Shown: positions 19,601 to 26,133, numbered from the stretch's first letter. The stretch: 31,307 nt of DNA from Priapulus caudatus (GCF_000485595.1 NW_014577251.1:149808-181114), one strand, 5' to 3'. The notes: a model not told the origin generated them from the sequence alone. A program made the numbers and translations.

Positions 19601-20277
19601 TCAAATTGGCTCTCTGCGTCGACATCTGCACCTATGTAAATTCGATTCTCGGAGTGATGTCCAATGATCTCGGATTCACAACCATGATTTTCTAACTCCC
19701 CAGACATCACCCTTGAAAAAAAAAGGTTATGTTTTGTTCTAAGATGGGGAGAGGTACTACTACTACTAGACCCAAAAGCGACCTCCACCACTAGCCTAAA
19801 TGACTATTGATAGACTCCTGATATTATTAATTACACTGTGGCTATATGCCCGGCAGTCGGGCACGGTCTTTGATTTCCTAAATGCCCGGCAGTTCCTAAC
19901 CCTAACCCTAACCCTAACCCTAACACTAACCCTAACTCTTGTTTACTTGAGATAACGCTGAAAATTAAAAACTGCCGGGCATTTAGGAAATCGAAGACCG
20001 TGCCCGTCAGCCGTCAGATATATGTCGGCTGCCGGCCATATAACCACCCTGTATTAATTATTACTCTGATACTGCTTTTGTGCTGCTGATGATGTGTGTA
20101 CATCACGTCTACCTGTAAATTAGCTTTGGAACATTGTTTGCCAACCTGGCAAGTACTATATGCATCTACCAACGCACTCTAGCATGGTTGCCCTGTGTTC
20201 TTTTCCAGATGATGTATGCCCAGCTCACTCCTGAACCTCATTCACCCTTGCTGGCAAAGAAGAAGAAGAGCCAGTGA
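4477..20277 (+). CDS. Mctp: Multiple C2 domain and transmembrane protein (Mctp), 5'-partial, 13 exons
   Basis: Joined exons: 4477-4653, 5466-5596, 6083-6269, 6476-6569, 7136-7238, 7834-7936, 8323-8424, 11051-11245, 12192-12371, 16875-16981, 17326-17435, 19079-19176, 20209-20277. They sum to 1656 nt in one frame and end in TGA. Numbering the window product from its first codon, C2B spans about 18-140, C2C about 176-290, the membrane region about 358-395 and 468-496, and an acidic linker about 411-424. The order and motifs ([50 protein letters not shown]) match the MCTP family. From knowledge of the family, MCTPs sit in the ER or endosomal membrane with cytosolic C2 domains; Drosophila Mctp supports presynaptic homeostatic plasticity. 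Most of C2A and the N-terminus are missing; one C2A exon lies out of order at 9360-9468. Confidence 0.93.
4636..4887 (+). repeat. Minisatellite made from the exon 1 / intron 1 boundary
   Basis: About nine or ten diverged copies of a ~26 bp unit, AGTACAAGAGTAAGGTACAT plus a variable GC-AA joint. The first unit is the end of exon 1 and its splice donor (coding EKYKSK, then GTAAAT). Later units keep AAG|GTACAT, AAG|GTGAAT or AAG|GTAAAT, so the array is a run of potential 5' splice sites. A unit of 26 bp is not a multiple of three: use of the second donor (after 4679) would shift the frame. The CDS frame hits a stop at 4702-4704 if intron 1 is retained. A poly-G tract follows at about 4910-4919. 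Confidence 0.88.
5466..5596 (+). CDS. Mctp: Mctp exon 2: C2B central strands and third Ca2+ loop
   Basis: Window residues 60-102 plus two bases of Arg103. The acceptor CTTGCCCATCAG ends at 5465 and the donor is CG|GTAAGT at 5597. It begins [19 protein letters not shown], the standard C2 stretch after the first loop, and carries the third Ca2+ loop [13 protein letters not shown] with Asp91, Asp93 and Asp98/99. Together with Asp38 and Asp44 from exon 1 the full acidic ligand set is present, so C2B should be able to bind Ca2+. The intron before it holds the exon-1 minisatellite and is otherwise featureless. Confidence 0.95.
5701..5791 (+). repeat. GCGTGC-rich degenerate repeat in intron 2
   Basis: A run of GCGTGCCTGCGCACGTGCGT-like variants. 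ORFs across it on both strands are low complexity and are not coding. Confidence 0.75.
6083..6269 (+). CDS. Mctp: Mctp exon 3: end of C2B and C2B-C2C linker
   Basis: Completes Arg103 and encodes residues 104-165. The acceptor ATGACTTCTCGCAG ends at 6082 and the donor is TAT|GTAAGC at 6270. The exon reads [20 protein letters not shown], then the last C2B strands ([20 protein letters not shown]) and a charged linker ending in RQAIMRRY. The TISGT...ETISDL signature is characteristic of the family. Coding sequence is clearly richer in GC than the flanking introns. Confidence 0.95.
6476..6569 (+). CDS. Mctp: Mctp exon 4: start of C2C, GC-AG donor
   Basis: Residues 166-196 plus one base of Gly197. 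The acceptor CATCCTATGCAG ends at 6475. It codes [19 protein letters not shown], then [13 protein letters not shown], the start of C2C with Asp194 in the first Ca2+ loop. No GT donor fits the phase: the intron starts GCAAGT at 6570, and joining its upstream G to the GT that opens exon 5 gives GGT AAG AGC (Gly-Lys-Ser), exactly the family sequence GGKSDPF. The context AG|GCAAGT is the strong consensus known for GC-AG introns. Confidence 0.93.
7136..7238 (+). CDS. Mctp: Mctp exon 5: C2C core
   Basis: Completes Gly197 and encodes residues 198-230 plus two bases of Phe231. The acceptor ACTCTCGCACGCAG ends at 7135 and the donor TT|GTAAGC is at 7239. It reads [20 protein letters not shown] followed by [14 protein letters not shown], a nearly textbook C2 stretch with Asp200 as a Ca2+ ligand. 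The intron after it turns into a GT/GCGTGC repeat within about 10 bp of the donor. Confidence 0.96.
7245..7515 (+). repeat. GTGC-rich repeat at the start of intron 5
   Basis: About 270 bp of GTGTGTGC/GCGTGCAT variants beginning just after the exon 5 donor. It includes three tandem copies of a 20 bp unit (CTTATATGCGTTCGTGCATG) between about 7336 and 7400. The ORFs through it consist of cysteine, valine, alanine and arginine from the repeat and are not genes. Confidence 0.9.
7834..7936 (+). CDS. Mctp: Mctp exon 6: C2C third Ca2+ loop
   Basis: Completes Phe231 and encodes residues 232-265. The acceptor CCGCGGTTTTTCAG ends at 7833 and the donor CAA|GTGAGA is at 7937. It reads [20 protein letters not shown], then [14 protein letters not shown]. 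The third loop has Asp246, Asp248 and Glu254, so C2C keeps acidic ligands, with Glu in place of the last Asp, as is common in C2C of MCTPs. The frame is open upstream of the acceptor, but that part is intronic. Confidence 0.96.
8323..8424 (+). CDS. Mctp: Mctp exon 7: end of C2C
   Basis: Residues 266-299, phase 0 to 0. The acceptor TTCTCTCCTATTAG ends at 8322 and the donor CCG|GTATGT is at 8425. It reads [20 protein letters not shown], then [14 protein letters not shown], the closing strands of C2C with the conserved KWYALKDKK. It joins directly and in frame to exon 8 (FNP-VKASVRT), so nothing from the 2.6 kb intron between them is needed, including the stray exon at 9360-9468. Confidence 0.96.
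9360..9468 (+). CDS. Mctp: Out-of-order Mctp exon: end of C2A
   Basis: An intact exon-like unit: acceptor CCTCGCGTAAATTACAG ending at 9359, donor CAG|GTATGT at 9469, 109 nt, entering in phase 2 and leaving in phase 0. It reads [19 protein letters not shown], then [17 protein letters not shown]. In MCTPs this type of sequence closes C2A and runs straight into the linker before C2B, and its phase-0 end joins perfectly to the exon at 4477 (QEDREQ-HLRHTT). Placed after exon 7 it is out of frame and meets a stop within 10 codons. So it belongs upstream of exon 1 but lies 4.9 kb downstream of it. A local assembly error, a partial gene duplication or a true rearrangement are all possible. Confidence 0.8.
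9482..9915 (+). repeat. CA/CGCA-rich low-complexity tract
   Basis: About 430 bp of ACACACGCAC, CACCCACCCACA and GCGCGCACAC variants, with a poly-C run near 9607-9617. It starts about 15 bp after the donor of the out-of-order exon. Long ORFs exist on both strands only because the repeat lacks stop codons; their translations are His/Thr/Arg or Cys/Val/Gly repeats. Confidence 0.92.
10319..10411 (+). repeat. 50 bp tandem direct duplication
   Basis: TTTTTTCGTTATTGTTGCCA and the following 23 bases through CGCACTCTTATTTTTA occur twice, offset by 50 bp (first copy about 10319-10361, second about 10369-10411). The second copy runs directly into the hairpin that opens the next repeat. Confidence 0.85.
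10410..10740 (+). mobile_element. Hairpin-headed CGTCC repeat, related to family L
   Basis: It opens with a hairpin AGCTCACCTTGAC-ATC-GTCAAGCTGAGCT (imperfect stem), then CGTCCGTCCGTCCGTCCGTC and AACATTTGGCTACGGTCAAC. Family L has the same plan: AGCTCATCTGAC hairpin, CGTCC tract, then CAACAGTTGGGCAC. The 3' limit is not clear. It is probably a different family built on the same terminal architecture. Confidence 0.55.
10858..10905 (+). repeat. ATT microsatellite
   Basis: A run of ATT units (ATTATTACTATTATTATTAT and variants). The surrounding 10740-11040 holds AT-rich intron and a CTCTC-rich pyrimidine stretch (10985-11035) that likely serves as the polypyrimidine tract of exon 8. Confidence 0.85.
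11051..11245 (+). CDS. Mctp: Mctp exon 8: pre-membrane region and start of first membrane segment
   Basis: Residues 300-364, phase 0 to 0. The acceptor ends at 11050 after a long pyrimidine-rich stretch, and the donor CTT|GTGAGT is at 11246. It reads [20 protein letters not shown], then basic [27 protein letters not shown] and [16 protein letters not shown]. In the family this stretch is a basic amphipathic region leading into the membrane anchor; the conserved SCFxWES and PRSL motifs are present. The exon is GC-rich compared with the flanking intron. Confidence 0.96.
11327..11690 (+). mobile_element. tRNA-derived SINE
   Basis: The head has a Pol III promoter layout: an A-box-like TGGTTTGGTGGTTAGCATG at 11331-11349 and a B box GAGTTCGATTC at 11385-11395, the latter very close to the consensus. 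A body with no coding capacity follows (GGCGACCATCTCTGG and onward). The acceptor-stem halves do not pair, so it is not a functional tRNA gene. The 3' end is uncertain, near the CTCTCTCTCC stretch at about 11690, and no clear target duplication was found. Confidence 0.6.
12192..12371 (+). CDS. Mctp: Mctp exon 9: first membrane segment and acidic linker
   Basis: Residues 365-424, phase 0 to 0. The acceptor TTCTTCATTGCAG ends at 12191 and the donor AAG|GTGATA is at 12372. The first 30 residues ([20 protein letters not shown], then [10 protein letters not shown]) are hydrophobic with a central Phe-Glu and Pro, like the hairpin-type first membrane segment of MCTPs. The rest is an acidic linker ending [11 protein letters not shown], the family's typical Asp/Glu run. 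An inverted-repeat element begins only about 12 bp after the donor. Confidence 0.96.
12385..14459 (+). mobile_element. Inverted-repeat element, split by family L copy 2
   Basis: Its termini are CCCTGTCACACCT at 12385-12397 and, reverse-complemented, CGCTGTCACACCT at 14447-14459. Subterminal parts also match loosely (TTTAGCCAGCATATGCCGAC against GAAAGCCAGCGGGTACCGAC). Without the inserted repeat it would be about 890 bp. It is rich in AACTTAT and CGTAT words and has a 10 bp unit (CGTGCTTCAG) three times at about 14315-14345. No transposase ORF is seen and no clear target duplication, so the superfamily stays open. Confidence 0.65.
12781..13963 (+). mobile_element. Family L repeat, copy 2 (uninterrupted)
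   Basis: The best-preserved copy. The hairpin is CATCTGACATAGTCAGATG at 12789-12807, followed by a CGTCCGTCC run at about 12828-12870, and it ends GCGGCACTTGTTAT. ATACCA lies at both edges (left flank 12774-12779, right flank from about 13964), a possible 6 bp target duplication. It lies inside the inverted-repeat element 12385-14459. A minus-strand ORF at 13630-13953 matches the one in copy 1. Confidence 0.8.
14460..16874 (+). other. Intron 9, second part
   Basis: AT-rich intron with no supported gene. It contains a short AT run at about 14577-14588 and a possible cassette exon at 15337-15456, described separately. The last 40 bp (TTTTTTTTTCACGCTTGCTT and on) are the polypyrimidine tract of exon 10. 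Confidence 0.6.
15337..15456 (+). CDS. Possible Mctp cassette exon (40 codons)
   Basis: It has a good acceptor (GTGCTTGCATTTCAG, ending at 15336), a donor GAG|GTGATA at 15457 resembling that of exon 9 (AAG|GTGATA), a length of 120 nt and an open frame in phase 0 to 0, so it could be inserted between exon 9 (ends phase 0) and exon 10 (starts phase 0) without breaking the frame. The peptide begins [20 protein letters not shown] and ends NPEKRILLE. It would lengthen the linker between the two membrane segments. It matches no MCTP segment that I know, so it may be a chance open stretch. Confidence 0.25.
16875..16981 (+). CDS. Mctp: Mctp exon 10: inter-membrane helix
   Basis: Residues 425-459 plus two bases of Asn460, entering in phase 0. 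The acceptor GTTTTGACGCCAG ends at 16874. It reads [20 protein letters not shown], then [15 protein letters not shown], a conserved amphipathic helical segment. Homology (family KNTFNF) requires AAC across the junction, which sets the donor at AAAAAA|GTTGGT (16982). That site is weak, whereas TTG|GTATCT only 4 nt downstream looks stronger but shifts the frame. Confidence 0.92.
17326..17435 (+). CDS. Mctp: Mctp exon 11: second membrane segment
   Basis: Completes Asn460 and encodes residues 461-496 plus one base of Gly497. The acceptor ACTTTTTCTTTGCAG ends at 17325 and the donor G|GTGAGT is at 17436. It reads [20 protein letters not shown], then [17 protein letters not shown]. About 28 hydrophobic residues end in the conserved IPLRWxxxxWG motif. 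This is the second membrane segment, after which the C-terminus returns to the cytosol in the family's topology. Confidence 0.96.
17436..19078 (+). other. Intron 11
   Basis: AT-rich with no supported exon. A small hairpin lies at about 17624-17660 (AGAGCGCGTATA pairing with TATACGTGCTCT, one mismatch). The remaining 1.4 kb shows no repeat or coding signal that I can identify. Confidence 0.6.
19079..19176 (+). CDS. Mctp: Mctp exon 12: C-terminal conserved tail
   Basis: Completes Gly497 and encodes residues 498-529. The acceptor ATCATTTCCAG ends at 19078 and the donor GTG|GTGAGT is at 19177. It reads [20 protein letters not shown], then [12 protein letters not shown]. The PNNELLDxLSRVPDD block is one of the strongest MCTP signatures. 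A second acceptor with nearly the same sequence, ATTTTCCAG|GTGTT, lies 39 nt upstream and would add 13 codons, the last part of which contains an in-frame TAG. Confidence 0.96.
19214..19820 (+). mobile_element. hAT-like MITE with CAGGAGT ends
   Basis: Both ends are the 17 bp inverted repeat CAGGAGTCTATCAATAG (left from 19214, right ending at 19820). They are flanked by the exact 10 bp direct repeat ATATTATTAA at 19204-19213 and 19821-19830, consistent with the 8 bp target duplications of hAT-type elements. Inside, arms at 19313-19387 and 19515-19591 form a second long inverted repeat (GCCTCTATAGG, TTGGTATCAAAATGTGCAGG and so on), so the element can fold into a large hairpin. It has no transposase ORF. 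Confidence 0.85.
19834..20051 (+). mobile_element. Foldback MITE carrying telomere-like repeats
   Basis: 218 bp with termini CACTGTGGCTATATG and, reverse-complemented, CAGGGTGGTTATATG, flanked by TATTAATTA at 19825-19833 and 20052-20060. The inner arms 19858-19894 and 19970-20006 are 37 bp inverted repeats with one mismatch (CGGGCACGGTCTT through ATGCCCGGCAGTT). The loop between them holds the telomere-type array. The right arm has an extra ~22 bp. It is inserted 4 bp from the edge of the preceding MITE. The superfamily is probably hAT-like by target length; this is not certain. Confidence 0.85.
19895..19936 (+). repeat. Interstitial telomere-like array (CCTAAC)7
   Basis: Seven consecutive hexamers of CCTAAC, the sixth changed to ACTAAC. 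This is the C-rich strand of TTAGGG. It occupies the loop of the foldback MITE 19834-20051. The unit fits lineages with TTAGGG telomeres and differs from the insect (TTAGG) and nematode (TTAGGC) types. Confidence 0.95.
20209..20277 (+). CDS. Mctp: Mctp exon 13: C-terminus and stop
   Basis: Residues 530-551 and TGA at 20275-20277. The acceptor GTGTTCTTTTCCAG ends at 20208. It reads [20 protein letters not shown] then SQ. The tail is basic and its last four residues are KKSQ, matching the KKXX cytosolic ER-retrieval signal. This fits the ER location known for Drosophila Mctp, with the C-terminus in the cytosol. The end is short and poorly conserved across the family, as expected. Confidence 0.93.
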   Translation: MMYAQLTPEPHSPLLAKKKKSQ

Positions 20278-21046
20278 AAGAAGTAGTGCTGCCATCTACT
20301 GAGCAAAAGTTGGTTATCCAAACGCAATGGTTACTATTCGAGTCGCCCCTATGCTGGTGTTCTTTCAGCCGCAGAATTGCCCAGTTGTTTGCTGCCACGC
20401 CAACTCTTTAGTTAAGCACAGGGAGTCGTTAATGGTAGTGCCTCCTCGCTTCTTCGATCGTGTGAATTGCCCGTATCATGGTACACTACAACGCATGTTG
20501 TGGTTTAGGGTAGGAACAGCCTGTCTGCGGAAAAGCGACATGCCGCGACAAGCAACAGAAGGGTTGTTCCCCACTAACGATTTGGATTCCTGGTAAATGG
20601 TTCGGAAAGTAACTCGCAATTCGTTCCAAGTTTCCAGGTTTTCGTGCCAATGCATATGCTTTTGCAGCAAAGTGCAGCCCCATACAAACCTCGTATGCGT
20701 ATGCTATATAATGTTTTTGACAACTGCTATTTTGTTGTCGTAAGGTGGTAGGGAACATCTATCTATTGCTCTCAACTTCAATGATCATGATGCTTTGTGG
20801 AAGCAGGCTTTTACGCCTCTTTCGCAATATATTATAAGGGGACTTGATGCATCGGTCTCGATATTGTTGCTAACAGTTATCACTTGCGGTTGCAAGAATA
20901 TACATTGGTTGACACGTGTGACAATTCATCATTGTAGTTAGTGTGGCCGTTTATATCTGGGTTTACTACACACTTGTTTTGATACGGGGAGAAGGGGGTA
21001 TCAAGAATCCGGTTCGATCCGCAGCAGATAAAAGCGCGCAAATAAA
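20278..21046 (+). other. Mctp: Probable Mctp 3' UTR with AATAAA
   Basis: No coding exon follows the stop. The first AATAAA that I see downstream is at 21041-21046 (GCGCAAATAAATGTT), a candidate polyadenylation signal giving a ~770 nt 3' UTR. The ORFs here overlap on both strands and have no recognisable domain. The true end could be further downstream. Confidence 0.4.
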
Positions 21047-21144
21047 TGTTAGATTATTTATAGTCGGGAGTGTCCGCTTCGAAATCCGCACCTGCCACGC
21101 AGCAGGGGAGTGTCCTGCTTTTTCTGGGCTTAATAACATATGGT

Positions 21145-21228
21145 CATGAGTGAATAATAATAGATTCCTTTGATATTAGATATTATTGTATCTATGTTAT
21201 TAATAGACTCTATTAGTATTCACTCCTG
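21145..21228 (+). mobile_element. 84 bp micro-MITE with CAGGAGT-like ends
   Basis: The left end CATGAGTGAATAATAATAGA and right end, reverse-complemented, CAGGAGTGAATACTAATAGA are inverted repeats. They are flanked by ATATGGT at 21138-21144 and 21229-21235. The ends share CAGGAGT with the MITE at 19214-19820, so it may be a deletion derivative of the same or a related family. Confidence 0.75.
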
Positions 21229-21235
21229 ATATGGT

Positions 21236-22234
21236 CATGCTGTCAGCTGCTTATACCGCGCTTTCGGGCCGAGTATTGTTTTACAAAACTGTGATCTACG
21301 TGTACCTGAGTAAGTTCGCATGTCTCTTTATTATGTTATCCCGTGCTATGGTCATCAGCTTTTTGTCTTAAAAGGCTGTTTGCTAGTTGTGATAAGTGCC
21401 TGCGCGAATTAAATAATGAATTCGGGCCCGTTGACTATCTTCTTCTAATGTTGAGTTCAATCACCGCAGTGCAGGGTTGATAATGAGAGTAGTTATTGTG
21501 GCATGAAGGCGACCGGAAGAACATGTAATATACAAGTCATTTCTCTGCGTATGTTTTGATCTACTGATGTAATATACAGCCATGATTATAGCAATTGCGC
21601 AAAATATCCGGCAGCGTGTTACAGTCATTCCAGGTAGCAAATCGCCAATCATATCTTGCATCAGCGTTTGCGGGTGTATGAGCATGTCAAACAGCAGTGT
21701 CAGTGGATGTCCAGACCGCTTTCCCAGTTTTAACTCTACACTCTCGAGGTATTTATGTATCGCAAAGAACAGTATCTGCTGGAGTGTAGGCATGTCCTGT
21801 GTTTGATGTATCTAATGCAGTTCGAACGAAGTCGCTGCCGATGTCCAAACTACGTGTCCACTTTTATTTGTATACGCTAGATTTTTTATGTATTACAGAT
21901 TATAATAGTGTGTGAATTGTTGAGAAGCAGATTAATTTTTGATTAATTTCACCAAAGTATTTTGTGGAATCTACATTCCTCTATGGACAAATTTATAGAG
22001 TGATCCTAGGGCGTTGCTTAAGAGTAGAGGCTTTCATTTATGATTTTAGATTGTATACGGAATCGATGCAAATATGTAGGAGCGCGAGTTACTTTGATTT
22101 TATGGTTTTCCAATATTTCCTTCTGTATTACATAATGTTATGAAAATAGGTCTGTGATTTCCTGGGGATCTATGAGCTCATTTTAGTGTAAAACGTAGTT
22201 ATCTGTCAAAATATATCGTGTTTGTGTGTGAGAG

Positions 22235-22266
<32 letters not shown>

Positions 22267-22751
22267 TGAATTTGCATTTAGTGGTGATAGGATGGTATAT
22301 ATGGTAAGTTCATTAATATTGTTAGAAATTGCTAGGCAATTTATTTGGTTTCTTATGGTTCGCCGATTTTATTGTTATCGTTCTCTAACATATATTAAAC
22401 CTTATATACTTGTAATATGGTTTGCTAAGGACTGAAATGTGTAAGGGCAATCTATGCCGTTCTTTTTCCCAATCTGGCGTCTCGTGTGCACGAAATTTGA
22501 TGCGTTAATTAAGCTAAAAAGACTGTAGTTCTGAGCAATAAGTGCACGCAGTGTGTAATGTAAATAGTACGTATTCATGGATGGGATCAAAGGTACTATG
22601 TGATTATAGTTATTTGTGGCAAGGTTAGAGTATGTATATATTAAAAGCGTTGAGTTGCGTTTAACTAACACGTTATGCATTCCACACGATTTATAAGCCC
22701 AAAAAGGAGGTAAGAATCGGCATTCCTTGTTAACGTTCAAAACATAGCCAT

Positions 22752-22754
<3 letters not shown>
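21236..22754. other. Gene-free stretch
   Basis: AT-rich, with only short overlapping ORFs lacking recognisable domains. It includes a GCGT microsatellite at about 22233-22268 (eight or so units). Nothing else can be supported. Confidence 0.5.
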
Positions 22755-22822
<68 letters not shown>

Positions 22823-22828
22823 TATATT
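22755..22828 (+). repeat. (TA)n microsatellite
   Basis: About 30 TA units followed by a CATATATATAT variant. It is likely unstable and prone to assembly error. Confidence 0.95.
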
Positions 22829-23120
22829 GTACCATTCCTATCGGTTTTGTGATAGTGTTGGTGTGGGATTCGTTACTAGCGACAATGTATACATGAGTTT
22901 CAGTGGTGGCAAAGCTGGCTGTCTGGTACATAAAGTAATGCTTAAGCCTCCGCATCTACGTGATGTGATTAGTGTCATTACAACCTTGCTAGGTGTACTG
23001 TTTGCAAATCAACCCGATTAATTTAAACGCGCTTCGTCAATGGCGGCCGTGGCGTCACACGTTAATACAGGTAGTAATGAATGTGCTTTACTGTTATAAA
23101 CTCATATTCATATTTTGCAG

Positions 23121-23256
23121 TGGCAATTACTATGCAGTGCAAATATATCCTAATTTACCCGAGAACAGCACCAACAAGCTCAAGCGCTGTTGCCCTTACC
23201 AATTAAAACGTGTGAACAGCTCCTATTCTAGTTCAGACAACCGGCCGCGAAATATT
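23121..23256 (+). CDS. Exon-like open segment of unknown gene
   Basis: The acceptor-like ATATTCATATTTTGCAG ends at 23120 and the donor-like ATT|GTAAGG is at 23257. The open frame between them reads GNYYAVQIYPNLPENSTNKL, then KRCCPYQLKRV and a serine-rich end (NSSYSSSDNRPRNI), with codon choice that looks less AT-driven than its flanks. I recognise no domain. It could be an exon of a neighbouring + strand gene, an alternative 3' exon, or chance. Confidence 0.22.
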
Positions 23257-23324
23257 GTAAGGAACCAGGTAGAATATTTATTAAATTATCTTGCGAATGG
23301 TCATTGTGCCCATATATACATTAC

Positions 23325-23390
23325 ATCAAGAGCTAATAATATCTTATTAGGTTAGCTCTTGATTAAGGTATTATTAGCTCTTGATTACAT
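23325..23390 (+). repeat. Small foldback repeat
   Basis: ATCAAGAGCTAATAATA on the left pairs with TATTATTAGCTCTTGAT on the right, and a further TTAGCTCTTGATTAAGG lies between them. ACAT flanks both sides. It is probably a very short MITE or a remnant with a duplicated end. Confidence 0.65.
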
Positions 23391-25055
23391 GGTTTTATGT
23401 TGTTATTGGCTTTTTCCTATGAAACTTGTGGGGGCATATATTCCTGTCATACTCAGTAATACTCAGATTAATAAAAAGCGTCATGTGTCCGGCACGAGCA
23501 ACATTGTATATGCTGTTTACATAACAGGAATTATATGAAATAGTGCATGATAATGGTTAATTTGACCTATACTGCGCATTATTCATTATTCTTATTATTA
23601 GAATCCATAAATTCTTGGTTCTAATAACAGCTGTTATATTAACCGTAATAACAGTTTGTTGATATTGTATGCGGTTGTAACTAGTAGGATGGGTTTGCAC
23701 TCTGTGATTTTTCGTGGGGGAATCCGTGGTCGGTTATGTTAAGATTTGAAGAATAACATTATCTTATAGTGGGGCAAAGTAACGATCAAGTGTTTCACTG
23801 CGTTTACATGTCCTCATGATCTGTCTGCTTGGTGTCTTCGTGATTTTAGGCATTGCAGGATCGTATATGTAGTTTACGAAACTTGCGTTACGAAAGTGGT
23901 CGTACTGCGTACGGCGTGCTTTGCCTGGTGAGGAATAACTTCACTATGTTTTATGCAAAAGTTCGTGTAGGTGTATGTGTCTGCGTATGCGAGTGAGTGA
24001 TTGTGCGGGCGTGCGTGCCCGGGTGGACGCGCGTTAATTCATAACGTGTGGATTTGTTTTTGCGGCGCTTAACTGCTGCATGGCATATTGTAGTTTTAAC
24101 TTTGAAAGTATACTAAATGTAATTATATATTTTTTCAACGAGAGTCATTAGAAGCTATCATGTAGAGCTTAAACGCGTCTGCGCCGGCGAGCGGACGGGT
24201 TCCGTTTACAAATTTTTGCGAGGAAAACTGCGCGCTGTGCACCATTTGGCCAGCGTGCTTTATATCGCCTGTTCTGCGGAATGATGGCGAGACCAAGCTG
24301 TTATACACGCGGCAGCTTCTGTCGTAAAATTGAATTATTGCACAATAGCCGGACAATCAATGTACGTGAATGCGGGAGCGATGCGTGAAATGCGTACATT
24401 TTCAGTGTTGATCTCTGCTGTATAAAGGCAACCACGGTCGCTGTAGACACCAGCACTAGGCTTACTACTTGTTAGATATCCTTATTGTATTATTTGTGAT
24501 TTCGCGCGTTGTATTTTACTGCATAATAGCGAAACTTCTACTTGACAATTTTACAAACTAAAACTACAAGTGTCGGTGTCATTTTTCACAGTAGTTTTCG
24601 TGTTTTGTGTGTGAAGTCACGTGTCTGACTGGTTGGTTTACAGACAATCCTACACGTCACGTATTAATAAGGTGGATAAGCACATGGATTGTACACTTTT
24701 GTGTAGAATTATGAAACTTTGAACACCTGCACTACATGAGGTGCTAAAGATTCTCTGATTGTGCCAACTGAACACCACTACCTGGTGGCTTACAGCGACC
24801 CCTTGTGGCGAAGATCGCCCTTGGCTGTTGATCAGTAGTACGTTATACCACTTTTCCGGTTTTGGCTATAACTTTAAAGGTGCAATAAAATTAGGTGGAA
24901 ACAATGAAATAGGTAAAAATAATGGAGAGTTTTCTTCCACTAGGATATTAAGTGACCGCCGGCACGTCAAAAATTCGTGTAGTCTGCATGAGCATGCTAT
25001 ATGTCGAACTGCTCCTTATTAACAGGTACAGTCTCAGTATTAATACTAATAAATT
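23391..25055. other. Gene-free stretch
   Basis: No supported exon, RNA gene or mobile element. A small inverted repeat (ATTAGAA ... TTCTAAT) lies near 23598-23628. ORFs are short and domainless. Confidence 0.5.
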
Positions 25056-25059
25056 GCTG

Positions 25060-25074
25060 CGTGTGTGCGTGTGT

Positions 25075-25137
<63 letters not shown>

Positions 25138-25150
25138 TCGGTGTCTGGGT
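25060..25150 (+). repeat. GT/GC microsatellite
   Basis: GTGTGCGTGTGTGTGCGCGCGCGC followed by a long GT run and GCGTGCGT units. It has the same compound structure as 2739-2818. The overlapping ORFs are artefacts. Confidence 0.92.
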
Positions 25151-25636
25151 GTGTCTATTTTTTTTAATTTCATTTAATTTCTATCTATGGGTCTTAACTT
25201 TCATTTAGAGATAGAGAGATTCTAGCAGGAGAACGCACCTAAAACAAGGCGGCGCCACTATACACCCGCTAACACAACATCCAGCGTGTCGTGTCTTGTG
25301 TCGTGTGTGCGCGCTAGTGTATGTCCACAGATATTATATGTATACACTAGATAGGACACTCACTACAATCGGCCACAGATTAACGAACACGGACTGTATA
25401 ACCTGCTTGCTACGCGGTTCGATGGTGCTGCCCCTGGCGAATAGAGCGGTAAACTCAAATTGTCATCAGCTCTGAGTTATGTTAGTTACTGCACTGCAGT
25501 GACGTATAAACTGTTTTTCGTTAACATTCTTGCTTAAGCTTACAGTTCTAATATATCTACTGTACTATATATATATATATATCGGCCGATACCAATGTTC
25601 CTTCTTCTTTCTATGGATTCTCATCGTCTTCCAGGT

Positions 25637-25845
25637 CGCGCGTTCCATCTCCTTCTGGAATGCTTTCTACATTTTTTCTTCTGACGTCTCCCCGCCTCGA
25701 CTCTCCACGTCACCCATGACGCATGTACTCACCTATGAGCGCAACGCTAGGTCAGCTCATACGGTCCATACGGCAGAGGTGGCGCATTCCATCTCCTTCT
25801 GGAATGCTTTCTACATCTCTTCTTCTGACGTATTCCCGCTTCTAC
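25637..25845 (+). repeat. Direct duplication of ~63 bp, 145 bp apart
   Basis: CGCGTTCCATCTCCTTCTGG and the rest through CTTCTGACGTCTCCCCGC (25637-25700) recur with small changes at 25782-25845. The spacer contains unrelated sequence. The duplicated unit has no recognisable coding function on either strand. Confidence 0.8.
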
Positions 25846-25855
25846 TCTATCTCGC

Positions 25856-25960
25856 ATATTATTTATATATATATTTATATATATTTATATATATATACAT
25901 ATTATTTATATATATATTTATATATATGGCATATATATATATATACATATATATAGCGTA
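25856..25960 (+). repeat. AT-rich microsatellite cluster
   Basis: TATATATATTTATATATA variants, including two copies of CATATTATTTATATATATAT. It encodes nothing; ORFs through it are Tyr/Ile repeats. Confidence 0.93.
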
Positions 25961-26133
25961 ATATGCTCTTTCGTGCTGTCTCTGTGGCTACATACTCGTG
26001 ACCGCCTCGTGCATGCCATCTCCACTATACCTGCTCTCCACTGAGACGAATACCTATATCTAGCGACGGCGTCTACTTTATTATTATAATAACAATGGCG
26101 TACAACTAGCATCTGGCCAACCATGTAACAATA

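Noticed and set aside
19895-19936. A chromosome end
   Set aside because: The telomere-type array is only seven units long and lies inside a MITE within a gene intron.
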